Of a stretch of 64,000 nt of DNA, positions 33,401-42,117 are shown piece by piece. The stretch lies in the NCBI RefSeq assembly GCF_019702945.1, contig NZ_AP024749.1:1488001-1552000 (forward strand). Direction: 5' to 3'. Origin of the DNA: Flavobacterium okayamense. Lineage in GTDB: Bacteria; Bacteroidota; Bacteroidia; Flavobacteriales; Flavobacteriaceae. The notes under the pieces were generated by a model. The model did no database searches. It was not told the origin of the DNA and saw only the letters and a list, made by a program, of their open reading frames with translations. The position numbers and the translations under genes are program-made. Within the stretch, counting starts at the first letter, position 1; each line of letters begins with the position of its first letter.

Positions 33401-34234
33401 TTAGAACTCTTTTTTATATAAAGTAGTTGAATTAGTAAATTTTAGAATTTCAATTTTTGGCTCGCCGTATAATTCTATTTCACTTTTTCCTGAAGCAGAA
33501 ATAGTGATAAAGTTGGTAGCGTAAACAATTGCTTTTGCATAGCCTTCAATATTGATTTCTAAATCTTTAGCTGTTAATTTCTTTACATCTAAATTAACAT
33601 TATTATCCAAACGAAGTTTTACAGTTTCGGCATCACCTTCAATTTTAGCTTCACTCTTTTCATACATATCCACTTTAAGTTCGGGTGAAGCTACTAAGGC
33701 TTTTAATTCTGCATTTTTACTTAATTCTAATGTAGTATTTTGAGCCTTTACATTTAATTCTGCTTCAGCTTTGTCATTTAAAATTAATGTAAAATAATTT
33801 GACTGAACGTTTAAAAACGATTTCGATTTATCGTAATTTTTTATTGTAATGTTTTCAGCTTGTAAATCATTTAATGCATTAACTACAGTTTCACCTTTAG
33901 CGGAAACTAATTTTAAATTTTCGGTGTAATTAATACGAATTGAAAACTTTTTTGCGCTAATAACATCTTTTAAAGCATAAACGCGAAGTGTGTTACCTGC
34001 AACTGAAAAGTTAATAGCATCATGTAAATTATCATCGGCTTCAATTTCTAGTGAAGGTTTATCTCCTTTTACTAAAAACACTTCTAAATTATCTTCAACT
34101 TCAATGTTTTCAAAGCTTTCTAAATCATTAATAGTATGAGTAATAATTTTAGAACCCTTAATTTTTTCTTTCTTTTGACCGAATGATAAAGTGGTAAATA
34201 ATACGAGTGTTAGTACAAGTGTAAATTTTTTCAT
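33401..34234 (-). CDS. GIN-domain (DUF2807-like) secreted protein
   Basis: The protein starts at ATG 34234 with a clear signal peptide (KKFTLVLTLVLFTTLSFG). The frame is open further upstream, but that part is an unrelated hydrophobic stretch. The mature part (about 255 residues) reads INDLESFENIEVEDNLEVFL, then repeats of about 20 residues with polar turns (SAKGE, NYDKS, LNDKAE, MYEKSE, SASGKSE). This suggests a right-handed beta-helix as in GIN domains. It is a relative of the next gene upstream but its turns are charged instead of SSG. Its function is unknown. Confidence 0.78.
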   Translation of the reverse strand: MKKFTLVLTLVLFTTLSFGQKKEKIKGSKIITHTINDLESFENIEVEDNLEVFLVKGDKPSLEIEADDNLHDAINFSVAGNTLRVYALKDVISAKKFSIRINYTENLKLVSAKGETVVNALNDLQAENITIKNYDKSKSFLNVQSNYFTLILNDKAEAELNVKAQNTTLELSKNAELKALVASPELKVDMYEKSEAKIEGDAETVKLRLDNNVNLDVKKLTAKDLEINIEGYAKAIVYATNFITISASGKSEIELYGEPKIEILKFTNSTTLYKKEF

Positions 34235-34324
34235 AAATAAAATTGTTTTCAATACGTAAACAATAATTGTTCCAAAGTATAAAAACAAACCTACATAAAA
34301 AAATGAATCTAGCAAAGTGACTAA

Positions 34325-34355
34325 AAATAAAAAATCCCGAAAAAATCGGGATTTT
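34325..34355 (-). terminator. Intrinsic terminator of the PadR-PspC-GIN operon
   Basis: On the minus strand AAAATCCCGA-TTTTTT-CGGGATTTTTTATTTTT forms a stem and T run 3 bases behind the GIN lipoprotein stop. Confidence 0.8.
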
Positions 34356-34357
34356 AA

Positions 34358-35083
34358 TTATTTTCTTGAGATACTTCCTCCGGAACTTTCATTTACAGAA
34401 ACATCTGTAGGATTTGATACATAATTTATTGAACTTCCGCTAGAAGCTTCTGCTTTTAATTTTTTAGATGCATTCACTGTTGTTGAGCTTCCGCTTGATG
34501 CATCGGCATCTACATTGTTTGCAATTAATTCTGATAAGTTAATTGAACTTCCGCTAGAAGAATTTGTTGAAACATTATCAGCACTTCCTAATAATTGAAT
34601 TAGACTTCCGCTACTTCCATCACAAGTTAATACTTGGCTTTTTATATTCAATTTCACATTACTTCCGCTACTAGCGTCTATTTTTAAATCATTAAAAGCT
34701 AATTCGTTTTCACTTTCTATGCTAACGCCACTAGATGCTGAAATGCTATTTAAATTAGGAACTTCAACAAAAACTTTTTTAGCGATTGATTTGTAAATAT
34801 TTGTATCGCAATAAACTTCTAATGTACCATTTTCTACTACCGTAAAAATATGATCTTGTAAGTTAGCGTCAGCTTCAACTTCAACATAAGTTGTGTTTCC
34901 TTGTTTTAGGTGAACTTCTAATCCGTTTTTAGCTTTAATTGCTGTGAACGAATCTACTCTTCGTTTTGTTGTAGTTACATTTCCATCGCCTGAAATCGAA
35001 TTAAAATTACCACAACTTACGACTAACATTGCAGCAAGAGTAGCAATTATTAATTTCGTAATTTGAACAATTAGTTTAATCAT
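34358..35083 (-). CDS. GIN-domain (DUF2807) lipoprotein with SSG repeats
   Basis: The 241-residue protein has a lipoprotein signal with lipobox VVSC (C24). The domain start VDSFTAIKAKNGLEVHLKQG is typical of DUF2807. SSG recurs at 117, 138, 157, 176, 196, 214 and 233, a spacing of 18-21 residues. This fits one serine-glycine turn per coil of a beta-helix. The head-like domain is called a putative autotransporter adhesin head in family databases, but its role is unproven. It is the last gene behind PadR and PspC and ends at a terminator. Confidence 0.88.
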   Translation of the reverse strand: MIKLIVQITKLIIATLAAMLVVSCGNFNSISGDGNVTTTKRRVDSFTAIKAKNGLEVHLKQGNTTYVEVEADANLQDHIFTVVENGTLEVYCDTNIYKSIAKKVFVEVPNLNSISASSGVSIESENELAFNDLKIDASSGSNVKLNIKSQVLTCDGSSGSLIQLLGSADNVSTNSSSGSSINLSELIANNVDADASSGSSTTVNASKKLKAEASSGSSINYVSNPTDVSVNESSGGSISRK

Positions 35084-35114
35084 GATTGTTTTGTTTTATA
35101 GTTGTTATAGTTGT

Positions 35115-36794
35115 TTATTTTGTTTGAATGTTTAAACTGTTTTCTTCTAATTTTATATTAACTTCTTTATCGTTAACTTTAATTATAACATTTTCATTTA
35201 GAGAATCATTTTCTGTTTCAATTAATTCGGCAGGACAAGAAAGACAATCAAGGTCTTTAGATTTCAATTGATATAAATTATCTTCTTCTCCATAATACAT
35301 ACTAATATCAGAATTAGAATTTGTTAAAAACTTGCTTACACTTTCTTCTGGATAGAAGTAAATACCTTCAGGTAAATACAAATAAATATCTACTTCTTGA
35401 TCTCTAAACTTGTTTTTGAAATCTGTTGTAAAATAGTTGTCTAAGTTAACTCTATTTCCTTGAATTTCAAAATTATAGTTTATTTTTTCGGCATACGATT
35501 TAGCATCAATATGCGACTTTCCATTAGCTGTTTTTTCAATCTGAATATGAGCATTTTCAGTTTCAGATTTCATTAAATGTAAACGAACATTGTTAGAATA
35601 TATTATCTCGTTATTGTTTTCGTCATGAGTATATTTTCCATGTTCTCTATTCCTAACATTTTTGGTAAAAAAGTCATTGTAAGTCATTTTTACATACAAA
35701 GTATCATTTGCTAGTAATGCAATTTCTTCTCTGTGAACAGTTTTGCCTTCATATCCTTTTTCAGTAGCTTGTTTTATGCCGAAATAAGCTAAAGTGATTA
35801 TTGAAATTAACCAAATCCCAAGCAGTGCTATTTTAAAATAATTTCCAACAGGTCTCATGTTTGAAATTAACAATTTAAAACCCAATAAAAGAAAGAATAA
35901 TAAAGGAATTCCAACGCTTAAAATCAATAATAATCCTTGTAGCCATAGTGGCATATTAATTTCAAAAGGAGTGTTTACATGATTAAATATAAATGTATCA
36001 GGCATTGAAGAAGTGAACATCATTACAATTCCACCAATGATTATCCCTAATAATGACATTGCGGCAAAAATGATAATAAAAACACCCATAACCTTTGCAA
36101 TTCCTCTAAAAATAGCTAAAAACAAATCACCTATTGTTGTTGCAATTTGATTTGCACCAGATTTAGCTGTATTGGCTACTTTTTCATGGTCGATATTGTT
36201 TATTTTTTCTGAAATTTCACCGATACCTTCCTTTACTTTTTTCTCAATATTTGAAATGTTAATAGCTTCACCTCTCATTTCTAGTTTTTGAGAAGTTGTA
36301 ATTGCTTCAGGAATTAAAATCCATAGTATTAAATAAATTAAAACCGAAGTTCCAAAGCTTATAAATGGTGAAATAATGAATAAAATTCTAACCCATAGAG
36401 GATCGATTCCGAAATAATGACCGAAACCAGCAGCAACCCCACCAAGAATTGAATTATCTCTATCACGATATAATCTTCTTGTTCGTGATGTTGAAGTTGT
36501 AAATGTAGATTTTGAACTATACGAGTTGTCTTCGTCTATTCTGTAATCTTCTGGTTGCCCCATTATTGAAATAACTTCATCTATTTCAGTTAGTCCGATT
36601 ACTTGTGTTTCATTTTTCATTCTTTCTTGAAACAGTTCAGCAATCCTGCTTTCAATGTCTTTAATAATCTCGTCTCTTCCTTCAGGAGAAAGTGATCGCT
36701 TAACCGCGTCGAAATAACGTGTTAACTTTTGGTATGCATCTTCATCTATATGAAAGAAAAATCCACCTAAATTTATACTTATTGTTTTGTTCAT
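35115..36794 (-). CDS. PspC domain membrane protein
   Basis: The 559-residue protein starts with a short helical cytoplasmic region ending GQPEDYRID. A PspC domain follows (RRLYRDRDNSILGGVAAGFGHYFGID, then spans). Several spans lie between about 130 and 340, and a large C-terminal domain with beta character ends it. PspC-type proteins sense or counter envelope stress at the inner membrane. It follows the PadR gene by 6 bases and is followed by the GIN lipoprotein gene, so PadR probably controls all three. Confidence 0.88.
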   Translation of the reverse strand: MNKTISINLGGFFFHIDEDAYQKLTRYFDAVKRSLSPEGRDEIIKDIESRIAELFQERMKNETQVIGLTEIDEVISIMGQPEDYRIDEDNSYSSKSTFTTSTSRTRRLYRDRDNSILGGVAAGFGHYFGIDPLWVRILFIISPFISFGTSVLIYLILWILIPEAITTSQKLEMRGEAINISNIEKKVKEGIGEISEKINNIDHEKVANTAKSGANQIATTIGDLFLAIFRGIAKVMGVFIIIFAAMSLLGIIIGGIVMMFTSSMPDTFIFNHVNTPFEINMPLWLQGLLLILSVGIPLLFFLLLGFKLLISNMRPVGNYFKIALLGIWLISIITLAYFGIKQATEKGYEGKTVHREEIALLANDTLYVKMTYNDFFTKNVRNREHGKYTHDENNNEIIYSNNVRLHLMKSETENAHIQIEKTANGKSHIDAKSYAEKINYNFEIQGNRVNLDNYFTTDFKNKFRDQEVDIYLYLPEGIYFYPEESVSKFLTNSNSDISMYYGEEDNLYQLKSKDLDCLSCPAELIETENDSLNENVIIKVNDKEVNIKLEENSLNIQTK

Positions 36795-36800
36795 GACGTC

Positions 36801-37136
36801 TTAGTTTTGGCTTGATTGTGTTATTATATTTACAGCGTCAGACAATTCTGTCCATGTACTGTTTAATTCTTTTAAAAATTCTTGTCCTTCATCGGTTAAT
36901 CCATAATATTTTCTTGGAGGTCCCGAAGTTGATTCTTCCCAACGATAGCTTAAAAGGCCATCATTTTTTAATCGCGTTAGTAGAGGATAAACTGTTCCTT
37001 CCACCACTAATAGCTTAGCGTTTTTTAGCGTTTCTAAAATTTCAGATGTATAGGCTTCTTTGTCTTTCAATACAGATAAGATGCAAAACTCTAAAACTCC
37101 TTTACGCATTTGAGCTTTTGTGTTTTCAATGTTCAT
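36801..37136 (-). CDS. PadR family transcriptional regulator
   Basis: The 111-residue protein has the PadR winged helix: MRKGVLEFCILSVLKDKEAYTSEI, VEGTVYPLLTRLKNDGLLSYRW and GPPRKYYGLTDEG. Short PadR proteins of this type act as dimers that repress neighbouring genes, often membrane-stress functions. It opens the operon with PspC and GIN genes, and autoregulation is likely but not shown. The 78-base spacer upstream holds no clear palindrome. Confidence 0.92.
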   Translation of the reverse strand: MNIENTKAQMRKGVLEFCILSVLKDKEAYTSEILETLKNAKLLVVEGTVYPLLTRLKNDGLLSYRWEESTSGPPRKYYGLTDEGQEFLKELNSTWTELSDAVNIITQSSQN

Positions 37137-37214
37137 AATGCTTTACTTTTTTGAACCCGATTTACATCGGGTTTTAATTAAACTGTTCATTTTTTGATTT
37201 ATGATGATTGATGA

Positions 37215-37670
37215 TTATTTTATAAAATTTATAGTTAACGGATATTTATAATATTCTCCATCTGCAGCTTTATATGCAGCATAAAGGATTAAGAAAAATT
37301 CAGCTAGTTTAAGAGCAATCAATAATACTGCAGCAACAAATCCTACTAAAACCATTCCGGTGATGTTTTGAGTTGTAAATACTTCATGAAACTCAACTGA
37401 GTGATGCTCTAATTCTAATTGTTGAATAATTTTAAACAACCAAATTAAAAAAGTTGGCACCGCAATAATTATAAATAGTAATGAGTATAATAAAATACTT
37501 AATTGAAAATTTAAAGTTTGTTTTCCATGATGGTCTACAAAATTTGATTTTTCTTTATTTGTTGTCCATAATAATAATGGAAAGATATAATTTCCAAAAG
37601 GTATTATGTATTGCGATAAACTACTTAAGTGTGTTATTGCAGCTATGCTTCTTTCATTTGATGTTTTCAT
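37215..37670 (-). CDS. DUF4870 domain membrane protein
   Basis: The 151-residue protein starts NERSIAAITHLSSLSQYIIPFGNYIFPLLLW. It continues FVDHHGKQTLNFQLSILLYSL, the DUF4870 core, with about four spans. Its function is unknown. It lies upstream of the PadR operon in the same direction with a 78-base gap. Confidence 0.88.
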   Translation of the reverse strand: MKTSNERSIAAITHLSSLSQYIIPFGNYIFPLLLWTTNKEKSNFVDHHGKQTLNFQLSILLYSLLFIIIAVPTFLIWLFKIIQQLELEHHSVEFHEVFTTQNITGMVLVGFVAAVLLIALKLAEFFLILYAAYKAADGEYYKYPLTINFIK

Positions 37671-37741
37671 TTCTTTTTTTTTTAGTTGATTAATTTTAAA
37701 AAGAAAAGGTTTGATGTTATATTACCAACTAATTTCTTTTA

Positions 37742-37749
37742 CAAAGATA
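37742..37749 (-). promoter_or_regulatory. Probable -7 box for the DUF4870 gene
   Basis: The minus strand reads TATCTTTG, matching TAnnTTTG, 72 bases before the ATG. The same divergent spacer has GCATAGTA twice (37775 and 37827), possibly an operator. Confidence 0.4.
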
Positions 37750-37866
37750 AGTCTAAAAAAAGGTATTGTGTAACGCATAGTACTTAAATTTAACATTTTT
37801 TTAACATTATAAAAAATAGTATGTATGCATAGTATTTTTTGTATATTTACCAAAAATAAAGGGATT

Positions 37867-38322
37867 ATGCAGTTTACACCATCAAAATTAAATACGTTTA
37901 TGTTTTTTAAACTTCCATCTGCATATTGGAGTGGAGTTAGAGTAAAAACTATTGAATTGAATAAATGTGAAGCCACTGTAAAGCATCGTTGGTTCAATCA
38001 AAATCCGTTTAATTCAATGTATTTTGCAGTGCAAGCTATGGCTGCCGAATTCACAACGGGAGCTTTAGTTATGTATCAAATCAAACAAAGTAAAACTAAT
38101 ATTTCGATGCTTGTAGCTCAAAACAAAGCTGTTTTTACAAAAAAAGCTACTGGAAGAATTACTTTTACTTGTAACGATGGTGATAAAATTGCAGAGACTA
38201 TTCGAAAAGCAATTGAAACAAAAGAAGGGCAAACTGTTTGGATTACTTCTCGTGGTGTAAACGAAAAAGGAGAACAGGTTTCAGAAATGCAATTTGAATG
38301 GACTGTTAGACTAAGAAATTAA
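37867..38322 (+). CDS. DUF4442 / hotdog-fold thioesterase-like protein
   Basis: The 151-residue protein from ATG 37867 reads KLNTFMFFKLPSAYWSGV. It has KHRWFNQNPFNSMYFAVQAMAAEFTTGAL, the DUF4442 pattern in which a helix follows the first strands of a hotdog fold. It may act on acyl-CoA or be a binding protein. An upstream in-frame ATG at 37825 lies in sequence with no conservation I recognise. The gene stands alone and is divergent from the DUF4870 gene. Confidence 0.8.
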   Translation: MQFTPSKLNTFMFFKLPSAYWSGVRVKTIELNKCEATVKHRWFNQNPFNSMYFAVQAMAAEFTTGALVMYQIKQSKTNISMLVAQNKAVFTKKATGRITFTCNDGDKIAETIRKAIETKEGQTVWITSRGVNEKGEQVSEMQFEWTVRLRN

Positions 38323-38462
38323 GTTAAAAAGGTAAAATGCAAAACCTACTTTTTTATCTAATTTCATTTTTAAATCGACAAATCGTCAAATTCTCAAATT
38401 AATAACAAATAAAACATCTGTTAACAAAAGTTAATTAACTTACTTTTCCATTTTTTACTTTG

Positions 38463-38470
38463 TAAATTTG
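38463..38470 (+). promoter_or_regulatory. -7 box of the TIGR01777 epimerase gene
   Basis: TAAATTTG matches TAnnTTTG, 19 bases before the ATG. Confidence 0.5.
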
Positions 38471-38489
38471 AGAAAGTAAAAAATATAAA

Positions 38490-39395
38490 ATGAAAGTTTT
38501 AATTACAGGTGCAACAGGTTTGGTAGGAAGTGAATTGGTAAAATTATTGCTTCAAAATGGTGTGTCGGTAAATTATTTGACTACTTCTAAAAGTAAACTT
38601 GAAAATCAAGATTTATATAAAGGTTTCTATTGGAATCCACAAAATGGTGAAATAGATAGAAATGCATTTGATGAGGTAACTGCTATAATTCATTTGGCAG
38701 GAGCATCTATAGCTCAAAGATGGACATCTAAGAATAAACAAGAAATAATTGAAAGTAGGGTTTTACCTATACGACTTTTATATAATGAGTTGTCAAAAAT
38801 AGATCATTCTGTTCAACAATTTATATCAGCTTCAGCGATTGGAATTTATCCTCATGATTTTACTAAAGTTTATACAGAAGATGAGAGTGAAATTGATAAC
38901 TCTTTTTTAGGGCATGTTGTAGCAAAATGGGAAGATGAAGCAGATACCATTGGAAAACTTGGAATTAATGTTTCAAAAATTAGAATTGGCTTAGTTCTAT
39001 CAAAAAATGGAGGTGCATTGCAAGAATTTGTTAAACCAATAAAGTTTGGGCTAGGAGCTCCTTTTGGTAATGGTAAACAATATCAATCATGGATACATGT
39101 TTTTGATTTAGCAAACATCTTTTATTTTGTGTTAAAAGAAAAATTAGAGGGTGTTTACAATGCAGTTTCGCCATATCCTATTACAAACGAAGATTTAACA
39201 AAAGCTATTGCAAAACAATTAGAAAAACCACTTTTATTGCCAAAAATTCCAAAAGTAGCTATGAAACTAGTTTTAGGTGAAATGCATTATTTGTTATTTG
39301 TTAGCCAACATGTTAGTGCAAGGAAAATTTTAGATAAAAAATTTCAATTTAAATATCCAGCAATAGATAAAGCTTTACAGAATTTATTACCATAA
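38490..39395 (+). CDS. TIGR01777 family NAD-dependent epimerase-like protein
   Basis: The 301-residue short-chain dehydrogenase-type protein has the nucleotide-binding ITGATGLVGSELVKLL at its start. HLAGASIAQRWTSKNKQEI, SASAIGIYPH, WEDEAD and IRIGLVLSKNGGAL follow in the order of the TIGR01777 (YfcH-like) family. The C-terminal part is the family's DUF1731 region. The substrate is unknown. It is monocistronic, with a promoter and a terminator. Confidence 0.92.
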   Translation: MKVLITGATGLVGSELVKLLLQNGVSVNYLTTSKSKLENQDLYKGFYWNPQNGEIDRNAFDEVTAIIHLAGASIAQRWTSKNKQEIIESRVLPIRLLYNELSKIDHSVQQFISASAIGIYPHDFTKVYTEDESEIDNSFLGHVVAKWEDEADTIGKLGINVSKIRIGLVLSKNGGALQEFVKPIKFGLGAPFGNGKQYQSWIHVFDLANIFYFVLKEKLEGVYNAVSPYPITNEDLTKAIAKQLEKPLLLPKIPKVAMKLVLGEMHYLLFVSQHVSARKILDKKFQFKYPAIDKALQNLLP

Positions 39396-39422
39396 AAAAA
39401 TCCCGAGAAATCGGGATTTTTA
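39396..39422 (+). terminator. Terminator behind the epimerase gene
   Basis: AAATCCCGA-GAAA-TCGGGATTTTT with a T run; it can also serve the convergent YceI gene. Confidence 0.8.
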
Positions 39423-39440
39423 TCTTTATTTAAAATAATA

Positions 39441-40097
39441 TTATTTTGAAGCTTTTACTTTAACAACTAGTTCAATATCATCATTGATAAATTTATCTTT
39501 TAAATCATCAAAAATTGATTTAGAGCCATAATTAACGCCCCAAGTTGTTCTATTAATTTTAAAAGGATCAGAAGTTAAACTAACTTCAGTATCAGAAACA
39601 TTAATTTCTGCAGGAAAATCTACAGCTTTTGAGATTCCTTTCATAGTTAAAACTCCTTTAACGAAGAAAGCACCATTTGCTTCTTCAATTGAAACAATTT
39701 TAAAATTACTTGTAGGGTGTTGATTAACATTAAAGAAATGGTCTACTTTTTCAGCATCATCTCCAGTTCCTTTTAGGTGTCCTTCAAGAGCGGCTTTGTC
39801 ATCGCCTTCAAGGTCAGTAACATTAATAGTAGTCATGTCAATAGTAAAGTTACCACCAGTTACTTTTCCGTCTGTTACCTCAAATGACCCATCTTTCAAA
39901 GAAATTGTTCCTGTATGAGTTCCAGTTGGTTTTGCACCTGTCCAATTTATTACAGAATTTGCTGTATCTACAGAATAATTTGGGTTAATTTCAGCAACTT
40001 CAACTGTTTCAGTAGTTGCTTCAGTTTGATTTTCCTTTTTACAACTTGTAAATGCAATAAAACTTACAAGAGCTAATGTTAGCATAGTTTTTTTCAT
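39441..40097 (-). CDS. YceI family lipoprotein
   Basis: The 218-residue protein starts at ATG 40097 with a lipoprotein signal (LALVSFIAFTSC, C19). The frame is open 50 codons further, but without a signal-like start. The YceI barrel begins NYSVDTANSVINWTGAKPTG and has GNFTIDMTTINVTDLEG and GVLTMKGISKAVDFPAEI. YceI proteins bind long isoprenoid chains in the periplasm. A second, more distant YceI-like lipoprotein is at 47.3 kb. Divergent from grpE. Confidence 0.9.
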   Translation of the reverse strand: MKKTMLTLALVSFIAFTSCKKENQTEATTETVEVAEINPNYSVDTANSVINWTGAKPTGTHTGTISLKDGSFEVTDGKVTGGNFTIDMTTINVTDLEGDDKAALEGHLKGTGDDAEKVDHFFNVNQHPTSNFKIVSIEEANGAFFVKGVLTMKGISKAVDFPAEINVSDTEVSLTSDPFKINRTTWGVNYGSKSIFDDLKDKFINDDIELVVKVKASK

Positions 40098-40218
40098 AAA
40101 GTATCTGTTTTTATAGTTAAAATTGGTTTTTATTCCCTCAAATATAATTAAAAATTTTATTACAAAAAATAGTGTAACATTGTTAATTAGAGATAAGTAT
40201 AAAAAAATCGCTGACAAT

Positions 40219-40250
40219 TTGGCATTTAATAAGGTTTGGCAATACATTTG
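40219..40250 (+). promoter_or_regulatory. Promoter of grpE-dnaJ
   Basis: TTG at 40219-40221 and TACATTTG at 40243-40250 are 21 bases apart. No CIRCE-type inverted repeat is seen between this and grpE. Confidence 0.6.
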
Positions 40251-40284
40251 CTATTTCAAAATAGATTTTTAAAACATTACAAAA

Positions 40285-40824
40285 ATGGCTCAAGAAAATA
40301 CTGAAAATATAGAAAAGGATAATATTCAAGAAGAGAACATTTCAGAAAATCAAGAAATTAATCAACCAGAGTTAACGGTTGAAGAAAAATTGCAAGAAGA
40401 TTTAGCAAATGAAAAAGACAAATTTTTGCGTTTATTTGCTGAATTTGAAAATTATAAAAAAAGAACAGCTAAAGAAAGAATCGATTTATTTAAGACAGCA
40501 AATCAAGAAGTTTTACAGGCTATGTTGCCTGTTTTAGATGATTTTGATCGTGCTTGGTCACAAATTTCAAAATCTGAAGATGAAGCTTTAGTTAAAGGTG
40601 TCGAATTGATTCATGAAAAATTAAAATCAACGTTAACATCTAAAGGATTAGAACAAGTTGAAATAAAAGCAGGTGATGCTTTTGATGCTGATTTTGCAGA
40701 AGCAATTACGCAAATTCCTGCACCTTCGGAAGATTTAAAAGGTAAAATAGTAGATGTAATCGAAAAAGGTTACAAGCTAGGCGATAAAATTATACGTTTT
40801 CCAAAAGTGGTAATTGGAAATTAA
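40285..40824 (+). CDS. grpE: Nucleotide exchange factor GrpE
   Basis: The 179-residue protein has an acidic N-terminus and a long helix (LANEKDKFLRLFAEFENYKK). The beta domain with LKSTLTSKGLEQVEIKAGDAFDADFAEAI and the conserved end GYKLGDKIIRFPKVVIGN follows. GrpE releases ADP from DnaK. It is followed by dnaJ after 6 bases; dnaK is not in the window. Confidence 0.95.
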   Translation: MAQENTENIEKDNIQEENISENQEINQPELTVEEKLQEDLANEKDKFLRLFAEFENYKKRTAKERIDLFKTANQEVLQAMLPVLDDFDRAWSQISKSEDEALVKGVELIHEKLKSTLTSKGLEQVEIKAGDAFDADFAEAITQIPAPSEDLKGKIVDVIEKGYKLGDKIIRFPKVVIGN

Positions 40825-40830
40825 GAAATT

Positions 40831-41961
40831 ATGAGTAAAAAAGATTATTACGAAGTATTAGGTGTTAGCAAGGGCGCTTCTGCCGATGAGATAAAAAAAG
40901 CTTATCGAAAGAAAGCAATTCAATACCATCCCGATAAAAATCCAGGCGATAAAGAAGCTGAAGAAAATTTCAAATTAGCTGCAGAAGCGTACGAAGTTTT
41001 AAGTGATGCTGACAAAAAAGCACGTTACGATCAATTCGGACATGCTGCGTTTGATGGCGCTGGAGGATTTGGTGGAGGTCATCACATGAACATGGATGAT
41101 ATTTTCAGCCAGTTTGGTGATATTTTTGGAAGTGCTTTTGGTGGTGGTTTTTCAGGTTTTGGCGGAGGTTTTAGTGGTGGCGGACAACGACGTGTTAAAG
41201 GAAGTAACCTTCGTATAAAAGTTAAACTAACACTAGAAGAAATTGTTAATGGTGTTGAGAAAAAAGTTAAAGTAAAACGTAAAATTCAAGCAAAAGGAGT
41301 AACTTATAGAACTTGCCCTACTTGTAATGGTAGCGGACAAATTATGAAAGTTGCTAATACCATTCTTGGTCGTATGCAAACAGCAACTACGTGTTCAAGT
41401 TGCAGTGGTTCTGGACAAATTCTAGACCATAAACCAGCTGGAGCAGATGCTTACGGTATGGTTATGGAGGACGATACGGTTTCAATCAAAATTCCTGCTG
41501 GAGTTGTAGATGGAATGCAATTAAAAGTTTCTGGAAAAGGAAATGAAGCACCTGGAAGTAATAGTATTTCTGGTGATTTAATAGTTGCAATTGAAGAAAC
41601 AGAACATGAATTTTTAAAACGTGAAGGCGAAAACTTACACTATGATCTATATATAAGTGTTGCCGAAGCTGCTTTAGGGGTTTCGAAAGAAATTGATACA
41701 GTAGGAGGAAAAGTTCGTATTAAACTAGATGAAGGAATTCAATCGGGTAAAATCCTTCGTTTACGCGGAAAAGGTGTGCCAAGTTTAAATGGATATGGTA
41801 ATGGAGACTTGCTTGTTCATGTAAACGTTTGGACGCCTAAAAAGCTTAACAAAGAACAAAAAGCTTTCTTTGAAAAAATGTTAGAAGATGAAAATTTTAA
41901 ACCTGCTCCAGAGAAAGATGACAAGTCTTTTTTTGAAAAAGTGAAAGATATGTTTTCATAA
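40831..41961 (+). CDS. dnaJ: Chaperone DnaJ with a reduced zinc domain
   Basis: DnaJ delivers clients to DnaK and stimulates its ATPase. The J domain has [20 protein letters not shown] and the HPD motif ([10 protein letters not shown]). A Gly/Phe-rich stretch follows. Only two CxxCxGxG repeats are present (CPTCNGSG and CSSCSGSG), matching repeats 2 and 3 of E. coli DnaJ; repeats 1 and 4 are gone. Zinc site I is therefore missing and site II kept. I recall this from other flavobacteria. Length is 376 and the C-terminal substrate domains are complete. Confidence 0.95.
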   Translation: MSKKDYYEVLGVSKGASADEIKKAYRKKAIQYHPDKNPGDKEAEENFKLAAEAYEVLSDADKKARYDQFGHAAFDGAGGFGGGHHMNMDDIFSQFGDIFGSAFGGGFSGFGGGFSGGGQRRVKGSNLRIKVKLTLEEIVNGVEKKVKVKRKIQAKGVTYRTCPTCNGSGQIMKVANTILGRMQTATTCSSCSGSGQILDHKPAGADAYGMVMEDDTVSIKIPAGVVDGMQLKVSGKGNEAPGSNSISGDLIVAIEETEHEFLKREGENLHYDLYISVAEAALGVSKEIDTVGGKVRIKLDEGIQSGKILRLRGKGVPSLNGYGNGDLLVHVNVWTPKKLNKEQKAFFEKMLEDENFKPAPEKDDKSFFEKVKDMFS

Positions 41962-41984
41962 TTCAATAAAAATCAATATTTTTG

Positions 41985-42014
41985 AATTCACTTTCTTCGG
42001 AAAGTGAATTTTTC
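41985..42014 (+). terminator. Terminator behind dnaJ, UUCG tetraloop
   Basis: AATTCACTTTC-TTCG-GAAAGTGAATT forms an 11-bp stem with a UUCG loop, followed by a T-rich tail. Confidence 0.85.
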
Positions 42015-42032
42015 TTTTTCATAGCAATTTTT

Positions 42033-42066
42033 CCCATCCTACCTCAAAAATAGGATGGGTTTTTTT
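42033..42066 (+). terminator. Second terminator behind dnaJ
   Basis: CCCATCCTA and TAGGATGGG pair across a 9-base loop and are followed by seven T. Two tandem terminators separate grpE-dnaJ from the ABC operon. Confidence 0.85.
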
Positions 42067-42117
42067 GTAACATTTCCTTACATTTACTACTAATTAGGTA
42101 TCAATTTAAATAATATA

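Noticed and set aside
40098..40247. N-terminal extension of the first YceI protein by 50 codons
   Set aside because: A clear lipoprotein signal begins at ATG 40097; the upstream part covers the divergent promoter region of grpE.
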